Notes under the pieces: model-generated | Database searches by the model: none | Told to the model about the DNA's origin: nothing | Seen by the model: only the letters and a program-made list of their open reading frames with translations | Program-made: the position numbers and the translations under genes | Assembly (NCBI GenBank): GCA_020438295.1 | Contig: JAGQUV010000008.1 | Coordinates: forward strand, 1-63,150 | Origin: Solirubrobacterales bacterium | GTDB lineage: Bacteria; Actinomycetota; Thermoleophilia; Solirubrobacterales; 70-9 | Direction of reading: 5' to 3' | DNA: 63,150 nt | In this document: piece after piece, positions 15,788 through 25,897 of the stretch | How the letters are laid out: every line of letters begins with the position of its first letter | Numbering within the stretch: position 1 is the first letter of the stretch

Positions 15788-16480
15788 TTGTACCCAGTCA
15801 CATATGAAGCCGACTACCTCAAAGAGCGCAACCGGCTGACCACGTTCTTCCGATTGATCGTGGCGATTCCCTGGTTGATCGTCGCGGTGTTCTACGGCAT
15901 TGCCGCATTCGTGGTGGTCGTGATCGCCTGGTTCGCACTGTTGATCCTCGGTCGCTACCCGCAGGGCATGTACGACTTCGTGGGCGGGGTCCTCAGGTTC
16001 TCGATGCGGGTCAGTGCGTTCGTCAGCCTGCAGACGGACGCCTGGCCCTCGTTCGGCATCAGCGACGATCCCACCTATCCGGTCCGGGTGCGGTTCAATC
16101 CTCCCGCGGCGCGGCAGAGCCGGGCCAAGGTGTTCTTCCGCCTGATCCTGCTGTTCCCGATCATGGTCCTCTCGTACGCGATGTCGTATTTCATTCAGGC
16201 CGCCGCCGCGATCGCCTGGCTGACCATCGTCTTCCGCGGATACCAGCCGGCTGCGATCCACAACGGCCTGGCCTACGTGCTCGGCTGGAACACGCGGGTC
16301 AACGCCTACGCCATGCTGATGCGCGACGAATACCCGCCAGTAGGCGACGAGATCCCGGTCGAGGTCGACCCGCCGGCCTTCACCGAGCAACCGGTGCCCG
16401 TTGACCCGGGCTCCGCCCCGGCCCAGGGTAGGCCGGCCGGAGGCCCGGACAACCCGCCGCCACCGCCGCCGAACGGCTGA
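15788..16480 (+). CDS. DUF4389 membrane protein
   Basis: A 230-residue membrane protein of unknown function with two related halves. Each half has long hydrophobic segments (about 20-52 and 115-150) followed by a GRYP/FRGYQP-type turn and a sequence ending in a Tyr-Pro-containing acidic stretch (DDPTYPV, RDEYPPVGDEIP). The C-terminus is a proline-rich cytosolic or extracellular tail (NPPPPPPNG). Start is a TTG at 15788 with GAGGAG at 5 nt. It is convergent with a second DUF4389 gene at 16604-17266. The repeat pattern and EYPP endings mark the family; no enzymatic motif is visible. Confidence 0.75.
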   Translation: MYPVTYEADYLKERNRLTTFFRLIVAIPWLIVAVFYGIAAFVVVVIAWFALLILGRYPQGMYDFVGGVLRFSMRVSAFVSLQTDAWPSFGISDDPTYPVRVRFNPPAARQSRAKVFFRLILLFPIMVLSYAMSYFIQAAAAIAWLTIVFRGYQPAAIHNGLAYVLGWNTRVNAYAMLMRDEYPPVGDEIPVEVDPPAFTEQPVPVDPGSAPAQGRPAGGPDNPPPPPPNG

Positions 16481-16564
16481 CTTCCGGGGAGGCCGAGCGG
16501 CGCGCCCGGGTCGGCCGGGCTCCCCGGGGCGCCACATCCCGCCACGCGCCACCGGGGACGTACG

Positions 16565-16590
16565 GCGCCGGCCGCGATCCGGGCCGGCGC
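16565..16590. other. Hairpin between the convergent DUF4389 genes
   Basis: Perfect 9-bp arms GCGCCGGCC (16565-16573) and GGCCGGCGC (16582-16590) with an 8-base loop. It may stop transcription from either side, but neither strand has a T tract, so an intrinsic terminator call is uncertain. Confidence 0.4.
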
Positions 16591-16603
16591 GTCTATGTGT
16601 CGT

Positions 16604-17266
16604 TCAGTCCTGGTCGTCCCAGACGAACGGCGGGTATTCGGTGCTCATCCAGTACGAGTAGAACGAGGCCCGCATCTGCCAGTTGAACGAGACCCTGATG
16701 ATCTTGAACAGGTCTTCGGGGATCTTCTTGGTGAAGATGATCGTGAACAGAGCGAACAGGGCGCATACCTGACCGAGCACCCCGATCAGTGCGGCGACGA
16801 TCGCGTAGGGAATGACGATCAGCCAGGCGAACAGCGGCCGCCAGCGGGATACGTGTTCCGGGTAGGCGGCCTCCAGTCGCACCGGGTCACCCGCTTCCTC
16901 CTCGAGTGAGAACGGCGGGTACTGGTCGGTGATCAGGAACAGATAGGCATATACCCGAAGTACCCATCGCTGTACGTTGCGCATGAAGTCCCACATGCCC
17001 CGTGGGTAACGACCGGTGAACAGCGTCGCGAAGAAGGCGATGAAGGCGACCACCATGGCCGCGATCCCGAGGAAGAACAGCACCACGTAGTGCGGGATGA
17101 GCAGCAGCCACTTGACCAGCGGCAGGAAGCGGACGTACTCGTCCTGCATGTCGGCGAACACGGACACCGGATATCCGGTCGCCGCCCGATCTGGTTCCAC
17201 GACCGGTGCCGGTTCGGAGGGTTGTCCCTCGGAAGGCGGAGGCGGAGGGCTCGGCACGTCATTCAT
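16604..17266 (-). CDS. DUF4389 membrane protein, second copy
   Basis: A 220-residue protein with the same two-half architecture as the convergent neighbour: a proline-rich N-terminal tail (PSPPPPPSEG) followed by paired hydrophobic segments (about 50-85 and 140-178), each ending in a TGRYPRGMWDF or TKKIPEDLFK turn and a YPPF motif (DQYPPFSLEE, TEYPPFVWDD). Start ATG at 17266 with GAGGAG at 7 nt. The disordered tail is N-terminal here and C-terminal in the other copy, and YPPF/YPPV endings occur in both. The function is unknown. Confidence 0.75.
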   Translation of the reverse strand: MNDVPSPPPPPSEGQPSEPAPVVEPDRAATGYPVSVFADMQDEYVRFLPLVKWLLLIPHYVVLFFLGIAAMVVAFIAFFATLFTGRYPRGMWDFMRNVQRWVLRVYAYLFLITDQYPPFSLEEEAGDPVRLEAAYPEHVSRWRPLFAWLIVIPYAIVAALIGVLGQVCALFALFTIIFTKKIPEDLFKIIRVSFNWQMRASFYSYWMSTEYPPFVWDDQD

Positions 17267-17381
17267 GGGACATCTCCTCTTGGGTAGATATGGATCCGGG
17301 TCGATCTCGCAAGAGCAGACTCAATCTATCCGCTTCACCCCGCCCCACGGGCGAATGAATCGAATTTCCCGGAACGCGGTC

Positions 17382-18386
17382 CTAGAACTCGGTGTCGATC
17401 CAGGGCATCATCTGGCGCAGCTCCTTGCCGACTATCTCGACCTGGTGGTCTTTGCCCTCCTGCCGCATCCGGTCGAAGTTCTCGTTGCCCGCCTTCGTCT
17501 CGGCGATGAACTCGGTGGCGAAATCTCCCGACTGGATGTCGGCCAGGATCTTCTTCATTGCTGCGCGCGACTCGTCCCCGATCACCTTCGGCCCCCGGGT
17601 CAGGTCGCCGTACTCGGCCGTGTTCGAGATCGAGTACCGCATTCCCTGGATGCCCTTTTCGTACATCAGGTCGACGATCAGCTTGAGTTCGTGGAGGCAC
17701 TCGAAATAGGCGAGCCGGGGGTCGTACCCGGCCTCGACCAGGGTGTCGAAACCGGCCCGGACCAGCTCGGTCGCCCCGCCGCACAGCACCGCCTGTTCCC
17801 CGAACAGATCCGTCTCACACTCGTCCTTGAACGTGGTCTCGATGATCCCGGCCCGGCCGCCGCCGATCCCGATCGCATAGGCGAGCACCAGGTCGTGTGC
17901 GTTGCCATCCGCGTCCTGCTCGACCGCCATCAGGCACGGAACTCCGCTGCCTTCCTCGTATTGGCGTCTGACCATGTGCCCGGGTCCCTTGGGAGCGACC
18001 ATGCCGACGCTGACCCCGGCCGGGGGCCGGATCTGGTTGAAACGGATCGCGAATCCGTGCGCGAACATCAACAGGTTGCCTTCCGAGATCCCATCCGCGA
18101 TCTCGGCTTCCCAGATCTCGGCCTGCTTCTCGTCCGGAAGCAGGATCATCACGATGTCACCCTTGGACGCCGCATCGGCCACCGAGAGGACTTCCAGGCC
18201 GGCGGCGCTGGCCTGCTCGCGGCTGGCCGAACCCTCTCGCAGGCCGACCACGACGTCGACGCCGGAATCCCTGAGGTTGAGTGCGTGGGCGTGGCCCTGT
18301 GAACCGAAACCGAGGATGGCGACGGTCTTGCCCTCCAGCCGGGAGAGGTCGCCGTCCTTGTCGTAGTAGATGTCTTGAGTGCTCAT
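17382..18386 (-). CDS. ilvC: Ketol-acid reductoisomerase, class I
   Basis: Isomerises and reduces acetolactate or acetohydroxybutyrate with NADPH and Mg2+, the second common step of valine/isoleucine synthesis. Rossmann motif [14 protein letters not shown] near residue 26; [18 protein letters not shown] near 128; metal-binding acidic cluster in [21 protein letters not shown] near 190. The length of 334 residues and a single C-terminal knotted domain define class I. Start ATG at 18386 has no Shine-Dalgarno, but a promoter (TGACAC/TAGCAT) ends 8 nt upstream. It is separate from ilvB-ilvN, 7.5 kb away, and lies 35 nt after menE. Confidence 0.96.
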   Translation of the reverse strand: MSTQDIYYDKDGDLSRLEGKTVAILGFGSQGHAHALNLRDSGVDVVVGLREGSASREQASAAGLEVLSVADAASKGDIVMILLPDEKQAEIWEAEIADGISEGNLLMFAHGFAIRFNQIRPPAGVSVGMVAPKGPGHMVRRQYEEGSGVPCLMAVEQDADGNAHDLVLAYAIGIGGGRAGIIETTFKDECETDLFGEQAVLCGGATELVRAGFDTLVEAGYDPRLAYFECLHELKLIVDLMYEKGIQGMRYSISNTAEYGDLTRGPKVIGDESRAAMKKILADIQSGDFATEFIAETKAGNENFDRMRQEGKDHQVEIVGKELRQMMPWIDTEF

Positions 18387-18394
18387 GGCTGCGG

Positions 18395-18425
18395 ATGCTA
18401 CGCGGCCCGTGGCGTCCCGTGTCAG
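18395..18425 (-). promoter_or_regulatory. Promoter of ilvC
   Basis: On the minus strand CTGACA (18420-18425) and TAGCAT (18395-18400) are 19 nt apart; the ATG starts 8 nt after the -10. The -35 overlaps the menE stop codon. The spacing implies a leaderless or nearly leaderless ilvC mRNA independent of menE. Confidence 0.5.
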
Positions 18426-19756
18426 CCGGCTTCCGACAGCGCCGCCCGGTGAAGCTTTCCGGAAGCCGTCTTCGGCAGTGAGTTCGCTATCTCGACCCGT
18501 TTCGGGACCTTGTAGGAGGCCAGGGAGCCGGCGCAGTGTTCACGGATCTCCCGCTCGCCGATCGCGGCGCCCGGCTTCAGCACGACCACGGCGGTGACCG
18601 CCTGCTGCCATTCCGGGTCTGGCCGGCCGACCACCGCCGCTTCGGCAATCTCGGGGTGACGCACCAGCACGTTCTCCACCTCGGCCGGGGTCACGTTCTC
18701 GCCGCCGGTAACGATCATTTCGTCGGTCCTCCCTTCGACGTAGAGGAAACCGTCTTCATCGATCCGACCGAGGTCTCCGGTATGAAGCCAGCCGTCGGCA
18801 TCGAGCGCGCCGGCGGAAACGGTTGGTCCCTGCACCAGGATCTCGCCCTCGTGGATACGAAGATGAGAAGTGAGCAGTGGCCGCCCGACCGAACCTACCT
18901 TGCGCCGGGCCTCGCCGACTTCGAGTGTGGTCACTTGCGAGCAGGTCTCGGTCAAGCCGTAGGTCTGAATCACCGGGGCGCCCCGGTCGAGCGCCTCTTC
19001 CAGAGCGCTCTGTGGCACCGGGCCACCGCCGACCAGAATCGCCCTCGGCGCGGACAGGTCGACGTCCCGCTCGAGCAGGCGGAGCAGCATGGTAGAGACC
19101 ATCGAGATCACGCTCACCCCGTCACGCTCGATCGCGGTCTTCACCGAATCGGGGTCGAATTCGTCCTGCAGGACCATCGTGGTTCCATAGATCACCGAGC
19201 GCATCGCGATCGAGAGGCCCGAAACGTGGCTCAGCGGCAGCGCGCACAACCAGCGGTCGGTCGGGTCCACCCCCATGTTGAAGGCCGATCCCATCGCGCT
19301 GAACAGGTGGTTGCCGTAGGTCAGCGGCACCGAGCGAGCCGCCCCGGTCGAGCCGCTGGTCAGGATCCGGCAGTGCACGTCTTCCATGTCGTGCTCGCCG
19401 AGCAGCGGCATGTCGGCTTCGGTCTTGGTCAGACGACTGGTGTCGTCCAGGTCGACCGTGACCCCGCACGAAGCGATGGCCCGTGATCGCTCGTCCGGCG
19501 ACAGACGGGGGCTGAGCGGAAGGATCACGGCGCCGATCTTCATCAGGGCGTGGATCAGCACGATCTGGCTGCGTCCGCCGCCCATGGTCATCGCGACGCA
19601 GGTCCCGCGGCGCACACCGAACGCGGCCAGTCTCCGTGCCGCGTGGACCGCCTCGAGCTCGAGCTCGGCGAAGGTCGTCTGTTCGCCATCGCAGATCAGG
19701 GCGAGGCGGTTGGGGCAACTCTGCGATCTCTGTGCCAGCCAGTTGTCGAGTTTCAA
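18422..19756 (-). CDS. menE: o-Succinylbenzoate-CoA ligase (AMP-forming)
   Basis: Activates o-succinylbenzoate with ATP and CoA for MenB in menaquinone synthesis. ANL superfamily: P-loop [20 protein letters not shown] near residue 132 (an unusual AARSVPL in place of the common xPKGV, so the usual P-loop Lys is an Arg), A5 motif TYGLTET, A7 TGDLG, A8 [22 protein letters not shown], and catalytic C-terminal Lys in [11 protein letters not shown]. The length of 444 residues is short for the superfamily, as is normal for MenE. Start is a TTG at 19756 with GGAAAGG upstream. It is divergent from menB and its identity rests on both motifs and men gene context. Confidence 0.88.
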   Translation of the reverse strand: MKLDNWLAQRSQSCPNRLALICDGEQTTFAELELEAVHAARRLAAFGVRRGTCVAMTMGGGRSQIVLIHALMKIGAVILPLSPRLSPDERSRAIASCGVTVDLDDTSRLTKTEADMPLLGEHDMEDVHCRILTSGSTGAARSVPLTYGNHLFSAMGSAFNMGVDPTDRWLCALPLSHVSGLSIAMRSVIYGTTMVLQDEFDPDSVKTAIERDGVSVISMVSTMLLRLLERDVDLSAPRAILVGGGPVPQSALEEALDRGAPVIQTYGLTETCSQVTTLEVGEARRKVGSVGRPLLTSHLRIHEGEILVQGPTVSAGALDADGWLHTGDLGRIDEDGFLYVEGRTDEMIVTGGENVTPAEVENVLVRHPEIAEAAVVGRPDPEWQQAVTAVVVLKPGAAIGEREIREHCAGSLASYKVPKRVEIANSLPKTASGKLHRAALSEAG

Positions 19757-19849
19757 AGGACCTTTCCGTCCGTCCCCGGTTATCGTTGCTTACCCATTCT
19801 TGCGATCCGCAGGCCTTTGAGGCTGTCACCCCGAAACGGAGTCCACGAC

Positions 19850-20728
19850 TTGCCCGAACGACACCGCAACGCTCCACCGGAAGCTTCACTCTACGGCCCC
19901 ATCGAGTGGCAGACCGCCGGCGAGTTCGAAGACATCGCCTATGAGAAGGCGGAGGGCATCGCGAAGATCACGATCGATCGACCGGATGTCCGCAACGCGT
20001 TCCGGCCCCAGACCCTGGCCGAGCTGCGCGACGCATTCGGCCGGGCCCGGGACGACCTCGAGGTCGGCTCGATCATCTTCACCGGCGCCGGTACCGAGGC
20101 ATTCTGCTCCGGAGGCGACCAGCGCATCCGCGGAGACGACGGCTACATCGGGGACGACGAGGTGGCCGGCCGGGGTGTCGGCCGGCTCGATGTCGGCGAC
20201 CTGCACGTGCAGATCCGACGGCTGCCGAAGCCGGTCATCGCGATGGTCGCCGGATACGCGATCGGGGGCGGTCACATCCTCCACCTGGTCTGCGACCTGA
20301 CGATCGCCGGAGACAACGCGCGATTCGGTCAGACCGGACCGCGGGTCGGCAGCTTCGACGGGGGTTTCGGGGCCAGCCTGCTGGCTCGCAACGTCGGCAT
20401 CAAGAAGGCGAAGGAGATCTGGTTCCTCTGTCGCCACTACACGGCCGCGGAGGCGCTCGAGATGGGCCTGGTCAACGCAGTGGTACCGGTCGCCGACCTG
20501 GAGAGCGAGACGGTCGCCTGGTGTCGGGAGATGTCGTACCTCTCACCGCTTTCGCTTCGCCTGCTCAAGTCGAGCTTCAACGCCGAAGAGGACGGGCTGA
20601 CCGGCCTCCAGCAACTGTCACACGACGCGACGCTGCTCTTCTACATGTCCGAAGAGGGCCAGGAGGGCCGCAACGCCTTCCAGCAGGGCCGTGCGCCGGA
20701 ATTCGACCGATTTCCCAAGCGACCCTAG
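19850..20728 (+). CDS. menB: 1,4-Dihydroxy-2-naphthoyl-CoA synthase
   Basis: Crotonase-fold enzyme that closes the naphthoquinone ring from o-succinylbenzoyl-CoA. The crotonase core reads [21 protein letters not shown], the oxyanion-hole region [23 protein letters not shown] is MenB-specific, and [43 protein letters not shown] and [18 protein letters not shown] follow. The frame is open far upstream; I choose the TTG at 19850 because ACGGAG precedes it by 8 nt and the protein is then 292 residues, the usual size. It is the first gene of menB-menA-menC-menD. Confidence 0.95.
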   Translation: MPERHRNAPPEASLYGPIEWQTAGEFEDIAYEKAEGIAKITIDRPDVRNAFRPQTLAELRDAFGRARDDLEVGSIIFTGAGTEAFCSGGDQRIRGDDGYIGDDEVAGRGVGRLDVGDLHVQIRRLPKPVIAMVAGYAIGGGHILHLVCDLTIAGDNARFGQTGPRVGSFDGGFGASLLARNVGIKKAKEIWFLCRHYTAAEALEMGLVNAVVPVADLESETVAWCREMSYLSPLSLRLLKSSFNAEEDGLTGLQQLSHDATLLFYMSEEGQEGRNAFQQGRAPEFDRFPKRP

Positions 20729-20746
20729 GAGCTTGGGGGCCCTCGC

Positions 20747-21628
20747 TTGAGGATCTGGCTGAATGCGGCCCGCCCGCGCACCCTGCCGGCCGCGATAGCC
20801 CCGGTCTTCGTCGGCACGGCCGCTGCATATGCTGCGGCCGGTGAGCTGCCGCGATGGGGCGGCTTCATCGCCGCGCTGGCCGCCAGTGTCCTGATTCAGA
20901 TCGGGACCAACCTCGCCAATGACTACTCCGACGCACGCCGGGGGGCCGATTCGGCCGACCGGCTGGGTCCGGTACGGGTCACTTCGGCCGGCCTGGTGAC
21001 GCCCAGGCGGGTCCTGGTCGCGACCTGGGTCGCGTTCGCCCTCTCGGCCCTGCTCGGGATCTACCTGGCAGTCGTTGCCGGTCCGGTCATCCTCGTTGTC
21101 GGTGCGCTCTCGATCGCCGCCGGCGTGCTGTACACGGGCGGACCGAGACCGTACGGATATGCCGGTCTCGGTGAGCTGTTCGTGTTCCTGTTCTTCGGCC
21201 TGGTCGCGGTCAACGGCTCCTACTACGTACAGCTCGAATCGCTCTCCTGGGTCTCGTTCGGACTTTCGGTCGCGGTCGGCTTCCTGGCTACGGCGATCCT
21301 GGTGGTCAACAACGTCCGCGACCTCGATACCGACCGCAGGGCGAACAAGACGACCCTCGCGGTACGCATCGGCCGCGAGCGGACCAGAAAGCTCTACCTG
21401 GTCCTGATGCTCGGCTCGTTCCTGGTCCTGGCGGTGACGATCGTTGCCGGCGACGGTCCCTGGCTTGCCTTGGTGGGGCTCGCTGCACTGCCGCTGGTAC
21501 GGCGTCCGCTGGCGACGGTCGGCAACCGTACCGACGGCCCGTCGCTCAACCGGGCGCTGGCCCAGACCGGTGGCGTGCTAGCGCTTTTCGCCCTGCTGAC
21601 CGCGGCAGGGCTGGTGATCGGTAGCTGA
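20747..21628 (+). CDS. menA: 1,4-Dihydroxy-2-naphthoate polyprenyltransferase
   Basis: Integral membrane UbiA-family enzyme that attaches the isoprenoid tail to 1,4-dihydroxy-2-naphthoate, giving demethylmenaquinone. First Asp-rich motif [11 protein letters not shown] at residues 58-68, second [22 protein letters not shown] at 188-209 (spelled in two parts: NNVRDLDTD, then [13 protein letters not shown]). About eight or nine hydrophobic helices. The N-terminus [19 protein letters not shown] is typical of MenA and supports the TTG start at 20747, 18 nt after menB. The downstream menC starts 2 nt after its stop. Confidence 0.94.
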   Translation: MRIWLNAARPRTLPAAIAPVFVGTAAAYAAAGELPRWGGFIAALAASVLIQIGTNLANDYSDARRGADSADRLGPVRVTSAGLVTPRRVLVATWVAFALSALLGIYLAVVAGPVILVVGALSIAAGVLYTGGPRPYGYAGLGELFVFLFFGLVAVNGSYYVQLESLSWVSFGLSVAVGFLATAILVVNNVRDLDTDRRANKTTLAVRIGRERTRKLYLVLMLGSFLVLAVTIVAGDGPWLALVGLAALPLVRRPLATVGNRTDGPSLNRALAQTGGVLALFALLTAAGLVIGS

Positions 21629-21630
21629 AA

Positions 21631-22737
21631 TTGATCGAGAGGGCCGAGGTGATCCCGTACTCGCTGCCGTTCCGCCGGCCGTACACGACCGCGAGAGGAC
21701 GGCTCGAGCGGCGTGAGATGGTCCTCCTGCGGATCACTTCGTCCGACGGTCTGTCAGGTCTCGGGGAGGCGGTCCCACTGTCGCTCCGGGCTGGCGACGG
21801 GCTGGCGGTGGTGGTCAGGGAACTGCGTGACTGGGCGGAAGCTGCGATCGGACTGGATCTGCCGGCCAACCGCCCGCGCCGCGCGGAAGAACCGACGGCC
21901 GGAGACGGAGCGATCGGACCGGACCGGCCCCCTGACGCCCGGTCTGCGCCTGCACGCTGCGCGATCGCGACCGCGCTGCACGACCTGGCAGCCCGCAGCG
22001 CCGGCGTTCCGCTCCATGAGCTGCTCGCGCCCGGACGCACGCCCAGGCCGGTTCCATGCAACGCGACCCTGACCACCGACTCGCCGGCCGGCGTGCTGCG
22101 ACAGGCCGAGGAGTGGGCCTCCGACGGCTTCACGGTCTTCAAGCTGAAGCTCGGCGGCGGTCACGACATCGGACAGGTCGAGGCGATCCGCTCGGGCCTC
22201 GGCCCGGAAGCGGAGATCCGGCTCGATGCGAACGGCAGCTGGGACCTCGATCTGGCCGAACGGCGACTGGCCGCCCTCGAGCCGCGGGGAATCGAGCTGG
22301 CCGAGCAACCGGTCGCCGACCTCGAAACGATGGCCGAGCTAAGGAAGAGAACCCCGATTCCGCTGGTGGCCGACGAATCGGTTTCCGACCGGCATCAGGC
22401 CGAACGGGCCCGCCGCCTTCGGGCCTGCGACGCAGTCACCGTGAAGCTGAGCAAGATCGGCGGGCTGGACGTCGGGCTCGGCGGTTGCCTGCCGACCTAT
22501 CTCTCGAGTGCGCTGGACGGGCCGATCGGGATCGCCGCGGCGGCCCATGCCGCCCAGTCGCTGGATCGCGACGGCGCATGGTCGGGCGTGAGCCACGGCC
22601 TTGCCACTTCCCGCCTGTTTTCGGACACGATCGCCGCCGTCGATTGTGCTTTCGACGGCCCCCGCCTCCACCTGCCGCCCGGGCCTGGGCTCGGAATCGT
22701 GATCGACGAAGATTCCCTGCAGGCCCGCCGGCTCTGA
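21631..22737 (+). CDS. menC: o-Succinylbenzoate synthase
   Basis: Enolase-superfamily dehydratase that turns SHCHC into o-succinylbenzoate. Catalytic residues are visible: KxK base in VFKLKLGGG near residue 172, metal ligands in RLDANGSWD, ELAEQPV and VADESVSD, and the second lysine in VTVKLSKIGGL near 278. The length of 368 residues is within the family range. Divergent muconate-type or dipeptide epimerase members look similar, so the men gene context decides. The TTG start at 21631 comes 2 nt after the menA stop, so translational coupling is likely. Confidence 0.88.
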   Translation: MIERAEVIPYSLPFRRPYTTARGRLERREMVLLRITSSDGLSGLGEAVPLSLRAGDGLAVVVRELRDWAEAAIGLDLPANRPRRAEEPTAGDGAIGPDRPPDARSAPARCAIATALHDLAARSAGVPLHELLAPGRTPRPVPCNATLTTDSPAGVLRQAEEWASDGFTVFKLKLGGGHDIGQVEAIRSGLGPEAEIRLDANGSWDLDLAERRLAALEPRGIELAEQPVADLETMAELRKRTPIPLVADESVSDRHQAERARRLRACDAVTVKLSKIGGLDVGLGGCLPTYLSSALDGPIGIAAAAHAAQSLDRDGAWSGVSHGLATSRLFSDTIAAVDCAFDGPRLHLPPGPGLGIVIDEDSLQARRL

Positions 22738-22758
22738 GCGGCGCCGTGCCGCCACAAC

Positions 22759-22764
22759 TAGCCT
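22759..22764 (+). promoter_or_regulatory. -10 box, leaderless start of menD
   Basis: TAGCCT, 7 nt before the menD ATG, with no Shine-Dalgarno; menD may be transcribed independently as well as from the menB promoter. No clear -35 is seen. Confidence 0.35.
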
Positions 22765-22771
22765 GCCCCTG

Positions 22772-24451
22772 ATGGACCGGGCAAACGCGAACACAGCCCT
22801 GGCTTCGGCCTTCGCCGAAGAACTGGCCCGATCCGGGGTGGACCGGGCGGTCGTCTCCCCCGGCTCCCGTTCGACCCCGCTCGCGGTGGCCCTCTACCGG
22901 GAGCCCGGCATCGAAGTGTCGGTGGTGATCGACGAGAGGTCGGCCGGGTTCTTCGCGCTGGGAGCGGCCCAGGCGACCGGCCGGCCGGTCGCCCTGCTCT
23001 GCACGTCGGGTACGGCTGCCGCGAACTACCATCCCGCGGTAGCCGAGGCCGACCTGTCCGCGGTGCCCTTGGTCGTCCTCACCGCCGACCGGCCACCCGA
23101 GCTGAGGGACATCGGTGCGGGCCAGACGATCGACCAGATCAAGCTCTACGGGGACTCGGTCCGCTGGTTCTGCGAGGTCGGCTGTCATCAGGCCGACGAC
23201 TCCGGCCTGCTCCACTTTCGTTCGACCGCCTGTCGGGCCGCCGTCCTCGCCGCCGGAGATCCCCGGCCCGGTCCCGTTCACCTGAACTTCGCCTGGCGGG
23301 AACCGCTTTCCCCGGTCGAGGTTCCCGGTTCGGTGACCGCCGAATCCCGCAGGGCCCTTGAAGGAAACGGTGGTCCCCCGCTGACCGGGGTCGTGCGAGC
23401 GGCAGCGCTGCCCACCGACGCAGAACTCGAACGTATCGCGGGGCTGGTCGAGAGCCATCCGCGCGGGCTGATCGTGGCCGGCCGGCAGACCGATCCCGGC
23501 CTCAGAGAGCCGCTGGCCGAACTGGCCGGGGCCAGCGGTTATCCGATCCTGGCCGAACCTACCTCACAGTTCAGGACCGGCCCACACGACCACAGCGGTG
23601 TGGTCTCAACCTACGACTCGATCATCGATAGCCGGGGGGGCGATCTGGCCCCCGGTCTCGTCCTACGATTCGGAGAGACTCCGACCTCCAAGCGGCTGAG
23701 GGCATGGCTGGCCGGCGCCCCGGAGCTCGGCCAGGTGATTTTCGACGGCAGCCACGGCTGGTACGACCCTTCCCGGACCGCCCACCTGGTGGTCCGCTGC
23801 CCCGGCCCGGAAATCGCACGGGCGCTTGCGGAAAGACTCGATTCGACCGGCGACGAGCGATACCGCTCGGCCTGGCTGGCAGCCGAGCGGGACAACCTGG
23901 CGGCACTCGACGCCACACAGCAGCCGGGGCGCGATCTGGACGCCGCCGCACTGCACGTCCTGCTCGGCCGCACTTACCGGGACGGTGAGATCGTCTACAC
24001 CGGTTCGAGCCGGCCGATCCGCGACCAGGAATCGTTCCTTCCACCGGGCGACGCCGACGTCAGGTTCCTTGCAAACCGCGGCGCAAACGGGATCGACGGA
24101 CTGATCTCGTCCGGTATCGGGGCGGCCGTTGCGTCCGGGCAGCCGACCACGGTGATCACCGGGGATGTGGGGCTGCTCCATGATCTGGGTGGGCTCAGGC
24201 AGTTCCGCCTGGCCGAGGCCGGGCTGCGCATCGTCGTGGTTAACAACGACGGCGGAGCGATCTTCGACGACCTTCCACAGAAGCGCGACATGCCGGAGGC
24301 GGAGTTCCGCGACCTGATGACGACCCCACCCGGCATTCAGATCGAGCGGGCAGCCTCGCTGTTCGAGATCCCGTTCTGCCGGGCCGGGACGTTGGACGAG
24401 CTGACAGGCTGCCTCGGGTCCGGTTCGGGCCTGATCGAGGTTACGCTCTAG
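22772..24451 (+). CDS. menD: SEPHCHC synthase (MenD)
   Basis: ThDP-dependent enzyme that joins isochorismate and 2-oxoglutarate, the committed step to menaquinone. VVSPGSRSTPLAVAL near residue 26, VVIDERSAGFFALG near 51 with the catalytic glutamate, LCTSGTAAANYHPAVAEA near 75, ANRGANGIDG near 435 and the ThDP/Mg motif ITGDVGLLHDLGGL with VVNNDGGAIF near 460-495. The length of 559 residues is normal. The ATG at 22772 follows menC by 34 nt. It converges with menF, whose product supplies its isochorismate. Confidence 0.95.
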   Translation: MDRANANTALASAFAEELARSGVDRAVVSPGSRSTPLAVALYREPGIEVSVVIDERSAGFFALGAAQATGRPVALLCTSGTAAANYHPAVAEADLSAVPLVVLTADRPPELRDIGAGQTIDQIKLYGDSVRWFCEVGCHQADDSGLLHFRSTACRAAVLAAGDPRPGPVHLNFAWREPLSPVEVPGSVTAESRRALEGNGGPPLTGVVRAAALPTDAELERIAGLVESHPRGLIVAGRQTDPGLREPLAELAGASGYPILAEPTSQFRTGPHDHSGVVSTYDSIIDSRGGDLAPGLVLRFGETPTSKRLRAWLAGAPELGQVIFDGSHGWYDPSRTAHLVVRCPGPEIARALAERLDSTGDERYRSAWLAAERDNLAALDATQQPGRDLDAAALHVLLGRTYRDGEIVYTGSSRPIRDQESFLPPGDADVRFLANRGANGIDGLISSGIGAAVASGQPTTVITGDVGLLHDLGGLRQFRLAEAGLRIVVVNNDGGAIFDDLPQKRDMPEAEFRDLMTTPPGIQIERAASLFEIPFCRAGTLDELTGCLGSGSGLIEVTL

Positions 24452-24490
24452 GGGCGGTCCGGCTTCCGGCCGACCCGGGGACGGGGCGGC

Positions 24491-25897
24491 TCAGCCCTCG
24501 AGCAGCGGGAGCAGGGCACCCAGCTTGATCTCGGTCTCGGCCAGTTCCTCGGCCGGATCGGAATCGGCGACCACGCCGACCCCGGCGTACAGGTGGGCGT
24601 CGCGGTCGCGGAGCAGGGCGCTCCGCAGCGCGACACAGAACTCCCCGTCGCCGGACCCGTCCATCCAGCCGACCGGACCGGCATACCAGCCCCGGTCGAG
24701 CCGTTCGACTTCGGCCATCACCTTCTCGGCCTTCTTCCAGGGTTCGCCCCCGACCGCCGGGGTCGGGTGCAGCAGCCCGGCCAGTTCGATCGCGGTGCGT
24801 GGCTCGGCCAGCTGGGCGAAGACCGGCGTGCCTAGGTGCTGGATGTTCGCGACCTTGATGATCTCGGGTTCGTCGGCAGCCTCGACCCAGACGCTCATCC
24901 GGCTCAGCGCCTTGACGATCCGCTTCACTACGAGGTCCTGCTCGCCGCGGTCCTTCTCGCTGGAAAGCAGCTTCTCGGCCAGGTGGTCGTCGACCGCGGG
25001 GTCGGAGCTCCGCCGGGTCGAGCCGGCCAGGCCGACCGTGGTGACGCCCCTTCCCACGCACCGCACCAGCAGTTCAGGGCTGGCGGCCACGAACGCGGCC
25101 TCCGGGGTGCCGACGCAGAAGTTGAAACAGGAAGGGAAGCCCTCCCTTATCGCGGCGAAGATCGACCCGGGGTCGTGCGCCGTCCCCGATCGGACCCTGA
25201 CCTCGCGGGCCAGCACCACCTTGGCGATCTCGCCGTCCCGGATGCGCTCTACCGCAGCCGCGACGGCTTCCTCGAACTGGCCCGGAGTGGTCGCGCTTTC
25301 GATCTCTGAGCGGAGGGCCGGATGTGGGTCGATCAGGCCCAGTTCCCGAAAGACGAGACCGGCGGCCCGGGCGAGAGCGTCGGCTGCGACCCGCTCGGGA
25401 TCCGCCCCGGGACCGGTGAGCGCATTCAGCGTGATCGAGGCACCTTCCGGCCCCCTGCGAAGCGAAAGCTCGGGCAGGATCATCGCGGCCGGTTCGAACG
25501 AAGACCAGGCCGGGCTCGCTGCCCCTTCCCCGCTGAACGCGAAGCCGCCCGTCCAGACCGGGCCGGTGGTCGGCCCGGTCTCGCCGTCACCGCGAACCAC
25601 CGCATCGCCGGAGAGGTGGGCACACTCGGCCGCGACCTCGCGGAAGCGGTCGGCGCCGCGGGAGACGACCGAATGTGCGCGGCCGAGCGCGGCCAGGGCG
25701 AAGCCACGGTCCGGTTCCTCCCAGCAGAACCAGGGGTCGACCGCCCGGCGGGAGGCGAACACGGTGGCGACCGGATCGGGGCACTCGATCGCTACCGTGG
25801 CCGAGGCCACGGTCGGCCGGTCGCGTGAGCATCCTGCCTCTACGGCATCGGTCAGCAGCGATCCGAGCCTGGCCGCGTCGAGCCGGGCCGCGGTCAA
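24491..25897 (-). CDS. menF: Isochorismate synthase
   Basis: Mg2+-dependent conversion of chorismate to isochorismate for menaquinone. The C-terminal chorismate-utilising domain shows GEIAKVVLAREV near residue 220, LHPTPAVGG near 380, GWYAGPVGWMD near 405 and FCVALRSALL near 420. The N-terminal 180 residues are the poorly conserved cap. A salicylate or anthranilate role is possible for the family, but the men context favours MenF. The TTG start at 25897 overlaps the ilvN stop as TTGA, so it is the third gene of the ilvB-ilvN-menF operon and converges with menD. Confidence 0.9.
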   Translation of the reverse strand: MTAARLDAARLGSLLTDAVEAGCSRDRPTVASATVAIECPDPVATVFASRRAVDPWFCWEEPDRGFALAALGRAHSVVSRGADRFREVAAECAHLSGDAVVRGDGETGPTTGPVWTGGFAFSGEGAASPAWSSFEPAAMILPELSLRRGPEGASITLNALTGPGADPERVAADALARAAGLVFRELGLIDPHPALRSEIESATTPGQFEEAVAAAVERIRDGEIAKVVLAREVRVRSGTAHDPGSIFAAIREGFPSCFNFCVGTPEAAFVAASPELLVRCVGRGVTTVGLAGSTRRSSDPAVDDHLAEKLLSSEKDRGEQDLVVKRIVKALSRMSVWVEAADEPEIIKVANIQHLGTPVFAQLAEPRTAIELAGLLHPTPAVGGEPWKKAEKVMAEVERLDRGWYAGPVGWMDGSGDGEFCVALRSALLRDRDAHLYAGVGVVADSDPAEELAETEIKLGALLPLLEG

